From Enoplolaimus lenunculus (lineage: Eukaryota > Nematoda > Enoplea > Enoplida > Thoracostomopsidae): a DNA stretch of 64,000 nt. The stretch is taken from the NCBI GenBank assembly GCA_030248215.1, contig JASANG010001218.1, positions 106,920 through 170,919 of the forward strand, read 5' to 3'. Numbering within the stretch: position 1 is the stretch's first letter; every line of letters begins with the position of its first letter. Below the pieces are notes generated by a model. It had not been told where the DNA came from. It saw nothing but the letters and a program-made list of their open reading frames with translations, and made no database searches. Positions 1 through 10,185 of the stretch are shown in pieces. A program made the position numbers and the translations under genes.

Positions 1-374
1 ACGCTGATGTTTTAGTTAAACTAGGCATTCCAGTGTACAATTTGACCAAAAAGGAAACACCAGTTTTATAAAAGAAAATCATGCCATTACGTTGGGCGAA
101 TGGCTACCTAAAAAGATAGCTCAGTTGGAAGCAGAAAAGTTGGTTGGGTATCGTGTAAGACGGATACCTATGGTTGGCGCTTTGTATACCCAGCCTCCAA
201 ACCGAGTGTATAGCCTGCAAAAGGCTGAATCTTGACCCCGAGCCCCTATGAGGTAAAATAAAAGTTGAAGAGAGCTCATCATTATCCCAACAGCCCTTTC
301 TTTGACTACTATTTAAACTTAGAATGATTTCCAAGTTCGACAAACGACCCCTATAATTATTATATGTGTGTAGT
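1..374. other. Window edge, no recognised gene
   Basis: An open frame runs in from the left edge and stops within about 80 bases; its short peptide is not recognisable. The rest shows no coding signal or clear repeat. Confidence 0.3.
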
Positions 375-497
375 TTTGCTCGTCTACTGGTTTGCATTTT
401 GGGTGTATTGCTTGTGCTGTTGCTCCTCTATTAGTTTGCGTTTTGGCTGTATTGCCTGCGCTTTTGCTCCTGTATTGGTTTTAATTTTGGGTGTATT
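375..497. repeat. Short tandem repeat, about 57-bp unit
   Basis: Just over two diverged copies of a unit containing TTGCTCCTNTATTGGTTT and TTTTGGGTGTATTG. The copies differ at several positions, so the duplication is not recent. Confidence 0.55.
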
Positions 498-604
498 GTA
501 TTACACCATATAACTTGGCTTCTGTATATTTTCGTTGCATTTGGCTGAGTTTTGTGTTTGATGTATTATAGAATGGAATATAAGTTGGGTTGTGAATAAT
601 GGGG

Positions 605-835
605 GTATTTTACATTAGTTGGCTTATGATATGCATTGGGGTTGTGCATATATGCGCGTATTTTACATTATTGGTTTATGATATTCAGGGTTGTGCGAAT
701 ATGCTCGTATTTTACATTGGTTGGTTTATGATATGAATTTGTGTTGTGCATATATGCGCGTATTTTACATTGGTTGGTTTATGATATGCATTTGGTTGTG
801 CATATATGCGCGACATTTTACATTGGTTGTTTTAT
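605..835. repeat. Tandem repeat, about 52-bp unit, 4 to 5 copies
   Basis: Each copy starts GTATTTTACATTGGTTGG and ends TTGTGCATATATGCGC. The second copy is shorter and the last is partial. AT-rich, with no coding potential. The 570 bases that follow, up to the NADAR remnant, hold nothing recognisable. Confidence 0.8.
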
Positions 836-1405
836 GCACAGAGTGGTAGTTTTGTGTTGCTTCGTTTTCATATGCACGGTACAGCTGATTTTAGATTGGA
901 ACCTTTTCTGATATTAGGTTTGGAGAGTATTTGAACTCGTGTGAAAATTATCCAGATTGAAATCAGCGTATGGTTAAACATTATAACTATAACGTTAAAT
1001 GGGCCTCCGTTGTTTACTTAAAGCGCTCGTACTAAAGGCACTGATAGCCTACATTAAATATTGTGGCAGCCTTCAAGGATTATCGCTGAATTTTACGTTA
1101 TAAGGTTTAAACTTTAGGAGCTGGGTTGTGATTGACTTTTATTTTGATTTTGCAAGTTTAGTTAGTTTTTCCCGCAGAGAAAATGAGACTTGACACGTTG
1201 TAAACAAAATTATGTGATACGAGTTTAAAAATATATAAAAATTAACATAGTAAGTAAAATGATCAGTAAAATTCCACTTCTTTGCCACGTTTAGATTAGC
1301 AAGGTTAAATATTCTAAGAAGCTTTCCTTATTACCCCTAGTTATTTTTCAACAAAATGGTAGTTTCACGAATTGCGTATAAGGTATATATAGTATTTAAT
1401 TATAG

Positions 1406-2127
1406 ATGTCTACTCACTCTGATAAAGCAAAAGAATTTAACTACTTGAAACAAGAGAGTCGAACACGGACGTATCAACACAAACAGAGCATTGCACCCAC
1501 ACCCAAATCACACAAACTGAACCAACACAAACGAAATCCGCACATACAAGCACTGAGACAGAAACAGAATCCGCACATACAAACACTGTATAAAAGCAGA
1601 AATGAAAACTTGTCATTTCAAAATGGAGCATTCAAAGTTTTGTACCAGTACTACTGGAGAAGATTTGGTTTTTTCAGATCAGGGTGGAGCGTATTTAGCA
1701 ACTTTAATATTTGTGGTGCGCAGATTAATGGAACAAGATACAACTGTATAGAACAGTGGTATCAAAGTGAAAAGACATTATTTTTCAATGACGTTGAAAC
1801 GTGGAATAAAATTATGAACACCTACAAACCTTCATTGCAAAAGCAATACGCTAACGAGATCAAAGTATTTCATAAAAAACATTGAAAACAGTAGCCGAGG
1901 ATGTAATGGAAATGGGCCTACGCGCCAAAATACAGCAACATGGTCATATGAGACGAGCTGTTGCTAGCACAGGGCAAGCAATTATTGCTGAAGCATGTTA
2001 ATTTGACAAATACTGGGGAATAGGCAAAAATATTTATGATAGTGAAGCATTAGATTTAAATAAATGGACTGGTGAAAACAAATTGGGTGGACTGTGGATG
2101 AAACTAAGAGAAGAAATTACAGGATAA
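1406..2127 (+). pseudogene. NADAR-domain gene, decayed
   Basis: The first open segment starts with ATG at 1406 and opens with about 80 residues of polar low-complexity sequence. From about 1660 it runs into a NADAR (YbiA/RIBX-like) domain: the N-terminal motifs WSVFSNF, INGTRYNCIEQWYQSEK and a following helix are visible. After about 1880 the similarity continues in another frame with AEDVMEMGLRAKIQQ, then IIAEA, FDKYWGIG, the end motif WTGENKLGGLWMKLREE and a stop at 2127. So the domain is nearly full length but is split by one frame change and one in-frame stop near 2000. Known family members cleave N-glycosidic bonds in ADP-ribose-type or riboflavin-pathway substrates. An intron is an unlikely explanation because no donor or acceptor sits at the frame change. 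Whether it was a host gene or cargo of a mobile element is unknown. Confidence 0.72.
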
Positions 2128-2167
2128 TAACAACAAGTAATACAAATCCCAACGGTCCTTTCAAGGA

Positions 2168-2590
2168 CCACCACCTCAGGCTGTTTGCACAGCTACCAGG
2201 CGCGGCCCCTACGGCGATGGTGTAGTCTGGCTGCATGCTGGGCTGGGGATTATACCCCGTGCACCATTGCAAGATGAACCATTTGTCACCTGCTACTCCC
2301 CATCCTCCTCCACATGTGGAGGTGGAGGAGGAGGGGGAGTAGGAGGTGACAAATGGTTCATCTTGCAATGGTGCACAGGGTATAATCCCCAGCCCAGCAT
2401 GCAGCCAGACTACACCACCACCTCAGGCTGTTTGCACAGCTACCAGGCGCGGCCCCTACGGCGATGGTGTAGTCTGGCTGCATGCTGGGCTGGGGATTAT
2501 ACCCCGTGCACCATTGCAAGATGAACCATTTGTCACCTCCTACTCCCCCTCCTCCTCCACCTCCACATGTGGAGGAGGATGGAGCACTAC
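2168..2590. repeat. Foldback repeat: direct plus inverted copies of a GC-rich unit
   Basis: A unit of about 125 bp starting ACCACCTCAGGCTGTTTG occurs at 2168-2292 and again, nearly identical, at 2414-2538. Between them, 2344-2420 carries the reverse complement of the unit's second half. The arms 2208-2292 and 2344-2420 could form a long hairpin with a CCTCC/GGAGG-rich loop. GC content is clearly above the flanks. The near identity suggests a recent rearrangement. Confidence 0.8.
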
Positions 2591-2639
2591 TCCCTGCACC
2601 TCCACATGTTGGGGAAGCCTGAGCTCAAACCGAAATACC

Positions 2640-3317
2640 TGTGAAATTCGATTATTTATATACTCTTTTAAGAATATAAACAGAGCAACTTTTTTACATA
2701 CAAAAAAATCAGAAAATTAACTCTTGAATATAAGACAACTATTTCTTGAAAGGAAGAAAGTTGTCTTATGTATTACTAACAGTAATTTTTTGAATTTAAA
2801 ACATTTATGTTTTGTCTGAAATACCAGACATTTATGTCGTAAAATTTAGGAAAGTAGGACTCTTAAAATTTCAAGACAATTTATTTTGTGTATAGAAAGT
2901 TTCATTCTAACAAATTTTAAGCTTTGGTGGCCTGCCACTGGCACTCCAGCGGCGGTCCTGGTCGGCTGAAATGAAATATAGGAGCAAACTGTGTCATGTT
3001 TAAATTTTTTTATTTTTAAATATATTTAATTTCAAAAACAAAATAAAAGCTTCGTGTGACTGAACGTTATTATTTAACATAGTTTGTATGCTATTTTATA
3101 CACCGCTCGAGTTGTTTTTAGACTAAAAATAAACGAGAAAAAACACATTTTTGAATATACTGTTTGGGAAAAAAGGAGGTAGGTGTGAACCTAGAATTTC
3201 ATTTCAGGAGGGTATGACGTCACGTCATAGGTTTTAGCCAGAGACTGACGGCTGGGATAATTTTTGAACCTGTAAAAGTACCTTTTTTCAATTTATCAGA
3301 ATTTTCTCGCAAGATAC
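2640..3317. other. Intergenic, nothing recognised
   Basis: AT-rich sequence without a gene or clear repeat. A TGACGTCACGTCA double palindrome near 3217 resembles a CRE-like site, but no gene follows it. Confidence 0.4.
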
Positions 3318-3468
3318 GGCTCATGTAAGTATCAGGGGCAGAAAGTTTTTCTGTTGAAAAAGAAATGAGTAAGCTTAAGGCTTAGTAATACACCCATTCG
3401 TACGCTTAGGCGCAGGCTTAGAAATATTATCCTATAATACTGTTCCGACCCTGTTCTTTAAATTGGCC
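3318..3468. mobile_element. TEL-MITE copy, old
   Basis: Right-to-left copy of the telomere-repeat MITE described at 62933. The end with ATCAGGGGC lies on the left and CTGTTCCGACCCTGTTCTTT on the right; TTAGGC-like units lie between. The flanking octamers CAAGATAC and CAAGCTAT match at 6 of 8 positions, fitting a decayed 8-bp target duplication. Confidence 0.7.
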
Positions 3469-4379
3469 CAAGCTATATAGAAATTTTCAGCTATACATAT
3501 ATAAATATATATATCCCACTTGCATACGCCTATGTAAAAGTAACAAAACAGCTCGAAATTTCCGTCTCACCTAGTTTGTAATGTTGTCAACGCGGTTATA
3601 GCTAAAATTACAGTTCAGGTGGGTATAACCTCATGTAAAAGACAAATTTGAAACTTTTTTGACTTTTAGTATCCTTGAATATTTTTCTTAAGCCAGATAA
3701 ATGTGATTTTTTTGCGTGTTTCTTCAAAAATTTCGGGGCGGAAATATATCCGCTCTATCCCTTGTTGAAATACGTCCAATGTTTTCAGCATTTACGCTAA
3801 AGTTTCAGTAGCTATGTGCTCGGTAAAAATACTAGGCTGAGTCAATATTACATAAGTTTTACTAGAGTTTGTTGTGTTATATTTTCAGTTGATTGATATA
3901 TAGTGTGTGTGATTGCAGTGCAGTTTTCTTGCAAAATTGCAAAAAAATTAGCCATAAAATTATGGTTTTTCATCGTTTGCGCTTATTTTTGTCGTATCAT
4001 TAAAAGCGTTTTCACACACATCGGAGTGTATTGAGCAGTCGAATCACGACAACTCGTCGACCGACAACTTGTAATTCGAAATTTTTTGGCGACTCGACAA
4101 TTTGTCGTCCAGAGTTAGGCTTAAGCTTAATAGCATAAGGATTCGGATTTGAATGGTGCTTAGGTTAAGTTTGGCCAGTTGTTGGGCGACCAACATTTAC
4201 GGGCGACTACATTGAAGCAGGTTCGTCGAGCAGGTGATGCGATTGCTCCAAGGACCGCAAACGGGTGGTCATAACTCACGTGGCCTATCTGCGGTTTTAT
4301 GAAACTCCCGAGTTGCAAAATATCCGAAAATTCTTCCCGTTTTTGTCTACCAGAACCCGTTCATTATAACCCTAAATTT
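3469..4379. other. Intergenic, nothing firm
   Basis: No gene seen. A segment near 4040-4110 (CTCGTCGACCGACAACTTGT) recurs in inverted, decayed form near 7233-7275, so it is probably the end of another old inverted-repeat element. Confidence 0.35.
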
Positions 4380-4520
4380 AAGCCTAAACTTATGCCTAAG
4401 CCTAAGCCTACTTAAGTTTAGGATGACGTTGAGGATTAAAGCTTATGTTTAAGCCTAAGACTAATCTGAGGCTTTATAACATAAGCTTAATCCTCATCGT
4501 CATCCTAAACTTAAGTTATA
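4380..4520. repeat. Telomere-like hairpin
   Basis: Degenerate CCTAAG/CTTAGG units arranged as an inverted repeat: TTTAGGATGACGTTGAGGAT near 4425 faces ATCCTCATCGTCATCCTAAA near 4490. Probably the core of a TEL-MITE whose ends have been lost. Confidence 0.55.
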
Positions 4521-4651
4521 CCTAAACCTCCCAGTCTATAAGTCCCCTTCAGCTTTAGACGATTATAATTCTCAACGTAAGTTGAACCGAATCTGAAATT
4601 ACACAAGGACACCTATACAGTAATATGAACGCTTTCGAACTTAAATATCTC

Positions 4652-4747
4652 GGCCAATGCCTAAGCAAAAAAATGTAATCTAGAATCTAAACCTACTCTT
4701 TTATAAATCCACCAGAATGCTGGACGCCACTTAAAGTAATATGGGCC
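4652..4747. mobile_element. TEL-MITE variant B, internally deleted
   Basis: Starts GGCCAATGCCTAAGC and ends GCCACTTAAAGTAATATGGGCC, the right end shared with the copies at 30730 and 45396. Perfect 8-bp target duplication AATATCTC at 4644-4651 and 4748-4755. The left inverted repeat is shortened and only one telomere-like unit remains. Confidence 0.8.
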
Positions 4748-4974
4748 AATATCTCTATTCAGAAAAGACCTCCTAAACATATGAAAAGTTCCGTTCAATA
4801 GTGTTAACAACCTGTCCATTCGCCTGATATCGAAACAAAGTTGAACTCAACGAAATTTGAAGAAAGTTTGGATCTGGCTTTGAATTTAAATACAATGTCA
4901 AATTTTCAATTTGAGTTGAATCTACGAAATGCTCTCTTTGACTCACTTTTGCTCCATTCTTCCTTAAAACAATT

Positions 4975-5149
4975 GGTCAATGTAGGGCCACAACTGCAGT
5001 ATAAGCATATCTCTAAGCCAAAGCGTAAGCGTAAAAATGAGCTTACACACAAGCATAAGCGTAACCCTAAACCTAAGCAAAAATTAGTCTAAGGCTTTAA
5101 GCTTTCCTGTCCACAGAACAACGTTCCGCCCCCGATCTTTACATGGGCC
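4975..5149. mobile_element. TEL-MITE copy with perfect 8-bp duplication
   Basis: Left end GGTCAATGTAGGGCC, right end TTCCGCCCCCGATCTTTACA then TGGGCC. The core holds variants of CCTAAG (AAGCATAAGCGTAACC and so on). It is flanked on both sides by AAACAATT, a perfect 8-bp target duplication. Confidence 0.85.
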
Positions 5150-5617
5150 AAACAATTGGGATTCGCGGCCACCTTGGCCCCCCAAAGCTACGTGTAGGTT
5201 GCTGTGTCACTCTTAGTTAATATTTCAAACTAAAAACTAAAACAAATCTAAAACCAAACCCAAATCCACACCTTAAGGTAGTCCCCGGCTCCGCTTATTC
5301 CCTCTTAGAATCTAAGTTAAACTTAAGCGTTGCTAAACGGCGTAAAATCGGTAAATCTATGCGTAGCGGCTTAGCCCCAATGTAAAATTATTCGGGGGCA
5401 CTGCGTAGAACCCTGATATATTAATCCGCTAATGTCACTTTCATAAACCTAAAAGTAGCCTAAATACGCCCATACGCCTAAGCCTAAGGTTCAATATATA
5501 CTGATTAGTCAAAAACTAAGCCTACGCTTCGGTAAAAAATACTCTCAAGCCAAAGTTTACTCTATTGCAATGCCACTAAACCATGAGCCAAATAGGCCAT
5601 GATAGTATAAACATTTT

Positions 5618-5777
5618 CGACAATGTAAAGAACAGGGGCGGAACAGTATTATAGCATATTCCTAAGCCAAAGCCTATGCCTAAGCCTAAGCCGAGCAAAA
5701 AAACTAGTCTAAAGCTTAAGTTTACTCTATTACAGTCCCACAGAATAAACGTTCCGCCCCTGATCTTTACAAGGGCC
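5618..5777. mobile_element. TEL-MITE copy just upstream of TTL gene 1
   Basis: Left end CGACAATGTAAAGAACAGG, right end TTCCGCCCCTGATCTTTACA. A perfect 8-bp duplication AACATTTT lies at 5610-5617 and 5778-5785. The right end is only 27 bases before the TTL start codon at 5805, so the element occupies the 5' UTR or core promoter. Confidence 0.88.
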
Positions 5778-5804
5778 AACATTTTAGACAAATTCAAATC
5801 AAAA

Positions 5805-8015
5805 ATGTATACGTTACTATTGGCTACGTTAGTTTTCGGTACATCCAACGCGTTTCTGTTCAGTTCCCAAACGGTTCGTATAAAAGGCGAATTGTTTTGC
5901 CCTTCCGAACCCAAAGAAGCACACGGTATTACCGTAACCCTCAAAGATAAAGATACTCGTAAGTTTAAAGTGGCCAACACAGCTCGAAATGGCTCCAGCA
6001 ACCGCGGGTTTAAGGCCCATTACTAAAACTTCCATTTTTCAGTCGTTTGCCTGCATTGTCAATGTAAAGAGCAGGGGCAGAACAGTATTATATAAGCATA
6101 TTTCTAAGCCTAAGCCTAAGCCTAAGCGTAAGAATGAGCATATTCCTAAGCCTAAGCCAAAGCCTAAGCCTACGCCAAGTAAAAAAATTAGTCTAAAACT
6201 TAAGCTTACTCTTTTCTAGTCCCACCTAACAACGTTCTGCCCCTGATCTTTACATGGCCACCTGCATCATGAAGTAGAATCCTTATCCCGTATTCTCATG
6301 TAGCACCTATAATTAGTTGGTAATAGGTCTTGTAACTTTCGAACAAGCGAATGTTGAGGTTTAAAATTTAGCACATTTGTTTGAAAACCTATTACTAATG
6401 TGATGATAGGTGCTATATGCATTTCAGAATATGGGCTCTGATTGCTGTTCTGAAACAAATATTCGTTCACAAAACTTTTAAGAATATGTTCTAATCTGCT
6501 TATATATACTGTCCCTTGTTTGTATATTAAAGAATAATTTACAACAGCTGGAACGCCGCCCAAAATACGTATGTGGGGCATTTCAGCTTTAATATGTGGA
6601 CATGAGCACCTACACCTGCAAATTTCCGGATTTTAATCTTGGTCTGGGGTGTTGGACCAGCCAACTGTAGCTTATAAAAATTTGGTACTAAATTTTTAAT
6701 GTCCTGTCCGGGCTGGTAGCTGTAAACTTGAAACCGAAATCGGGTTTTTACCGGCATGCAACATTGTGTTTTGATCTGAGAGCTTACTCTGAGTTGAGAT
6801 GATTCTCACTTTGAGTTGAGTTGACTCTGTGTGTGTTGATTAATTAACTCAAAATGAATTAAATCAATTCGCAATTCTGAGTTCTGATGGTCCTAACTCA
6901 GACTGAGTAATTCAACTCATTCTGAGTTAAAATGAACTCACTTAAATTTACAGTGTAATAGCGTAAACTTAAGGTTTAGACCAGTTTTATTGTGTACGCC
7001 TAATGCTTAGTTATCGGCTTATCTTTACGCTAAGACTTTGCCTTAGGCTAAGGTTTAGAAATACGGTTATACTACTGTTCCGCCCCCTTCAAATAACACT
7101 AGTCTTTATTTAGCATATATGTATATATTTTTCCGAATCTACGAAAATTGTTCGCCAGTCAATTTGTTCCAGTATCCTTCCTTATACATAAAACCTTAAG
7201 TCTCGGCCTATCGCCAATGATTGGCAGCCAACTGTAGAGTCGACGAGATTTCACAATACAAGTTGTCGGTCGACACACTGTAAATTTGAGTGAGTTGATT
7301 TTAACTCAGAATGAGTTGAATCACTCAGTCTGAGTTAGGACTATCAGAACTCAGAATTTTGAGTTGTTTCCATTCATTTTTAGTTTAATTAACAAACCCA
7401 CCCAGAGTCAACTCAACTCAGCCTGAGAATCAAATCAACTCAGAGTGAGTTAACTTTTGCTGATATCTAATTCAGAAATAACCAACTCGCTAGCTGAATT
7501 GATTAATCAACTCATTTGAATTTACAGTGCAGGTTATCTATTTTGTCGCCAGAAATTAAGATGTCTTATACTAAAGAATGACGCTAAAAATTAAATAGAT
7601 TTCATTAGTATAGTATGGAAACCTTCACAATCGCCAAAAATAAACCATCGAAGGTCGAGTGATAAAATTGTGAATGATGCTGTTTGTTTCAGTCAACATC
7701 GACGACACACTTGCTCGCGTAAAAACCGACAAATCTGGTCGATTCAGCATCGAAGCATCCGCGCGCGACGCCGTTGGAAACATTGATCCAGTACTGATCA
7801 TTTATCATGACTGCAACGACTATTCGGAACACGTCTTCGGGACTCCAAAAGCGTGCCAACGTCAATGGAAACTAACCATTCCGGATATATACGTCAAAAA
7901 TGATAAAGAAATGGACATTGGCCGAATTAACTTAGAACTCCGGCTTGAAGACGACGAAAGCCGGGACTGTTTTCATCGGTCAGCTGGCGGAATACTGGGC
8001 CGACGCCGTCGTTAG
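5805..8015 (+). CDS. Transthyretin-like (TTL) family protein 1
   Basis: Two exons, 5805-5958 and 7693-8015, join to 158 residues. The intron is phase 1, with donor GTAAGT and acceptor TTTGTTTCAG. Residues 1-17 form a signal peptide (MYTLLLATLVFGTSNA). The mature part shows the TTL core: VRIKGELFC, VTLKDKDTLNIDDTLA, GRFSIEA, then the family hallmark NIDPVLIIYHDC and IPDIYV. Four cysteines (32, 92, 106 and 144) match those of TTL gene 2 and could form two disulfides. TTL proteins are small secreted beta-sandwich proteins related to transthyretin; individual ligands are mostly unknown. The tail ends GRRRR, unlike its neighbour. The first ATG that gives a signal peptide was chosen as start. The 1.73-kb intron is filled with MITEs. 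Confidence 0.93.
6057..6259. mobile_element. TEL-MITE copy in the TTL 1 intron
   Basis: Left end TGTCAATGTAAAGAGCAGG, right end CTGCCCCTGATCTTTACA. The core has several perfect CCTAAG units. The octamers GCCTGCAT and ACCTGCAT flank it, an 8-bp duplication with one mismatch. Confidence 0.87.
6287..6435. mobile_element. MITE of the AGCACCTATCACC family
   Basis: Inverted ends: CCCGTATTCTCATGTAGCAC on the left and GTGCTATATGCATTTCAGAA then TATGGG on the right. The inner arms are TTAGTTGGTAATAGGT and ACCTATTACTAATGTG. About 150 bp. Related copies lie at 53632, 57087 and, as a nested target, 40023. Confidence 0.75.
6781..6957. mobile_element. TA-MITE (AACTCA family), left end missing
   Basis: Built from TGAGTT/AACTCA units, with the typical right end CTTAAATTTACAGTG followed by TA. 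The first quarter of the element is absent compared with the copies at 11487 and 16415. Confidence 0.75.
6960..7095. repeat. TEL-MITE fragment
   Basis: Degenerate CTTAGG/TTAGGC units ending in ATACTACTGTTCCGCCCCC, the right end of a minus-oriented TEL-MITE. The other end is not visible. Confidence 0.55.
7276..7529. mobile_element. TA-MITE (AACTCA family), full length
   Basis: Inverted ends CACTGTAAATTTGAGTGAG and TCATTTGAATTTACAGTG; the core is TGAGTT/AACTCA repeats. It interrupts an older repeat (GTTGTCGGTCGACA before, CAGGTTATC after). It lies 163 bases before exon 2 of TTL gene 1. Confidence 0.85.
7579..7655. repeat. Dispersed 75-bp repeat
   Basis: A segment with TTAAATAGATTTCATTAGTA and CCTTCACAATCGCC recurs at 23162-23241 and, within a MITE, at 8205-8270. 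No terminal repeats could be defined. Its copy here ends about 40 bases before the TTL exon. Confidence 0.6.
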
Positions 8016-8078
8016 AAGTTGATCAAATCAAACTATAATGTTAACACTTTTAGTACTGACAGTGCGTTTGGCTACTGG

Positions 8079-8473
8079 CAGGCTGCAACCGGAATTCCGA
8101 TTCCGGCATTTTTTCACCTTCCGGTTCCGGTAAATTTTTAACGGAATTAAAAATTCCTGGCATTAAAATTTGGTCGGTGGAAATTAAAAAATTTTTTCTA
8201 AAAAATGACGGTAAAAATTAAATAGATTTTGTTACTATAGTATGCAAACCTTGACAATCATGAAAATATGAAATACCGCACAGAAAGCGAATAGATAACT
8301 CCAACTATGGGTTATTTCACCAATTATATTGCAAAAAAAGATAATTAAAATGAATATTTCGGTGGCATGTATTTTTCATTTTCCGGTTCCGGTTCCGGTT
8401 CCGTTTCCGGTAATTTTTTCAAATTCTAGTTTTGGTTCCGATTCCGGTAAATTGTAATTCCGGTTGCACCCTG
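8079..8473. mobile_element. CAGGG-MITE (hAT-like) with TTCCGG arrays
   Basis: Ends CAGGCTGCAACCGGAATTCC and ATTCCGGTTGCACCCTG. Both subterminal regions carry CCGGTTCCGG tandem hexamers. A perfect 8-bp target duplication GCTACTGG lies at 8071-8078 and 8474-8481. CAGGG-type ends with 8-bp duplications point to the hAT superfamily. No transposase is encoded. Confidence 0.9.
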
Positions 8474-8814
8474 GCTACTGGCTCGTTTTCTCACACTGCG
8501 TGCAACTTAACAACCCTGATAGTAGCCGCATCTGCGGTAAGAAATGACGGTCAAAGTTGCTTTGCACCGCCAGCCAAGAGGAGCCCCGGCAGCCAGTGAC
8601 GTATCCAAAAACAGTAGGAACACAAAATCTCGACTAAAACGAGCGAGTAGCTAAACACAATTTTAGTACTAAATTGTAATATCAAATTTTAATTTTGATT
8701 CCTGTCTGTAGAAAAAGGCCTCTATGTGGGCCCGCCTTGGCACTGCTAGTCCCAGTTAGGAATTATTAATAGCTCGAGCAAAGAACCATACAGACGGTGC
8801 AAGTAAACCCTGCC

Positions 8815-9053
8815 GGCCAATAAGTATATTTCTAAGCCTAAACCTAAGTTTCAGCCTAAGCCTAAGCCTAAGAATGAGCATATACATTCCTAAGCCTAAG
8901 CCTAATCACTAACCCTAAGCGTGAGAATGAGCATATTCCTAAGCCTAGAGCCTAAGTCTAAGCCTAAGCCAAGCAAAAAATTAGTCCAAAGCTTAAACTT
9001 ACTCTATTGCACTCCCACAGAAAAACGTTCCACACCTGATCTTTACATGGGTC
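8815..9053. mobile_element. TEL-MITE copy, left inverted repeat shortened
   Basis: Starts GGCCAATAAGTATATTTC, lacking most of the left inverted repeat, then runs of CCTAAG. The right end is AACGTTCCACACCTGATC then TTTACATGGGTC. No clear target duplication. Confidence 0.75.
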
Positions 9054-9236
9054 AACTGTTCGAACATGATTTGTTTTATGCTGGGACACAATTTTCTGCC
9101 AGGATTTTGCTATAACATTTCATTTGTTGTTTGAGTAACTGCGTGTCTATAGCAACTAAAAATCACTATGTCACAGTCATGTATATAGCAAGCTTATGTT
9201 ATTTTGAGCCTTTAAAGTACTTCTCATGCCATTGGT

Positions 9237-9479
9237 TTAACCCTTTGTCACATGAATATTTTCCGATTTCATCTGAGACATACTTTTATGCTGGGATTTG
9301 ATCCTCATAGACATGGGAGGTTGAAGCTTTACCATGGTGGGATCTCTCACGTCTTGTACAGATTTTGTACTGTGTATACGCTGAGTAACAGTTCACAGTG
9401 TGTTGTGCATTATTTCACTATGAAAAACGCATACTGAACTGAGTTGGTCAGAGTCAACTCTGTTCGCAAAAAGGGTTAA
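9237..9479. mobile_element. piggyBac-like MITE (TTAA target)
   Basis: TTAACCCTTTG on the left faces CAAAAAGGGTTAA on the right, about 243 bp apart, giving a TTAA target at each end. Short inverted ends beginning CCCTTTG with TTAA duplications are typical of piggyBac derivatives. The contents show no coding signal for a transposase. Confidence 0.6.
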
Positions 9480-9505
9480 ATTGTATTGCTTTCTTGAGAA
9501 TCCAC

Positions 9506-9810
9506 GGCCAATGCAAAGAACAGGTGCGAAAAGTTTTATAAGCATTTACCTAAGCCTAATCCTAAGCCTAATCCTAAGCCTAAGCCTAAGCCTAAGCCTA
9601 AGACTGAGTTTATTCCTAAGCCTAAGCCTAAGCCTAAGCCTAAGCCTAAGCCTAAGCCTAAGCCTAAGTCTAAACGTATGAATGAGTTTATTCCTAAGCC
9701 TAAGCCTAAGTCTATGCCTAAACCAAGCAGAAAAAACTAGTCCAAAGCTTAAGATTTACTCTACTACAATCCCACAGAAAAACGTTCCGCCTCTGATCTT
9801 TACATGGACC
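9506..9810. mobile_element. TEL-MITE copy with long perfect telomeric array
   Basis: Left end GGCCAATGCAAAGAACAGG, right end CGCCTCTGATCTTTACA. Near 9619-9668 eight or so uninterrupted CCTAAG hexamers occur, identical to the nematode telomere repeat TTAGGC on the other strand. Flanks GAATCCAC and AAATCCAC form an 8-bp duplication with one mismatch. Confidence 0.9.
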
Positions 9811-10185
9811 AAATCCACAATGTTGACAAATCATGAACCGTTGTGTAATTATGCGTAGAAGTTTATTTTTTCCATTTTTACTATTTTTCAATAAAGCAAC
9901 CTATTTTTAGTGCTAAAAATAAGGTCTGATATTGGCACCATATTGGTACACCGTTTTACTGGCTGGCAACAGGTTGTAAGCTTGCTGTGAAAATGAAAAA
10001 TAACTTTAGAGACTGTGAGACTTTGGAGACTGGTATACTTAGGCTTATGTTTAGGTTTAGGCCCCAGTACAGGCATTAACTCATTTTTAGGTTTAGTGCC
10101 CTTAAGAGGGCCAAGAAACTTGTTTACATTAACACAACTAAATCAGGATGTTAGAATCCGGCGCCTTAATCTCACAAACCAGTCG

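Noticed and set aside
3210-3230. CRE-like TGACGTCA promoter site
   Set aside because: No gene start follows within reach on either strand.
9541-9720. Chromosome end or telomere fusion suggested by the TTAGGC array
   Set aside because: The array lies inside a MITE with target duplications, and genes continue on both sides.
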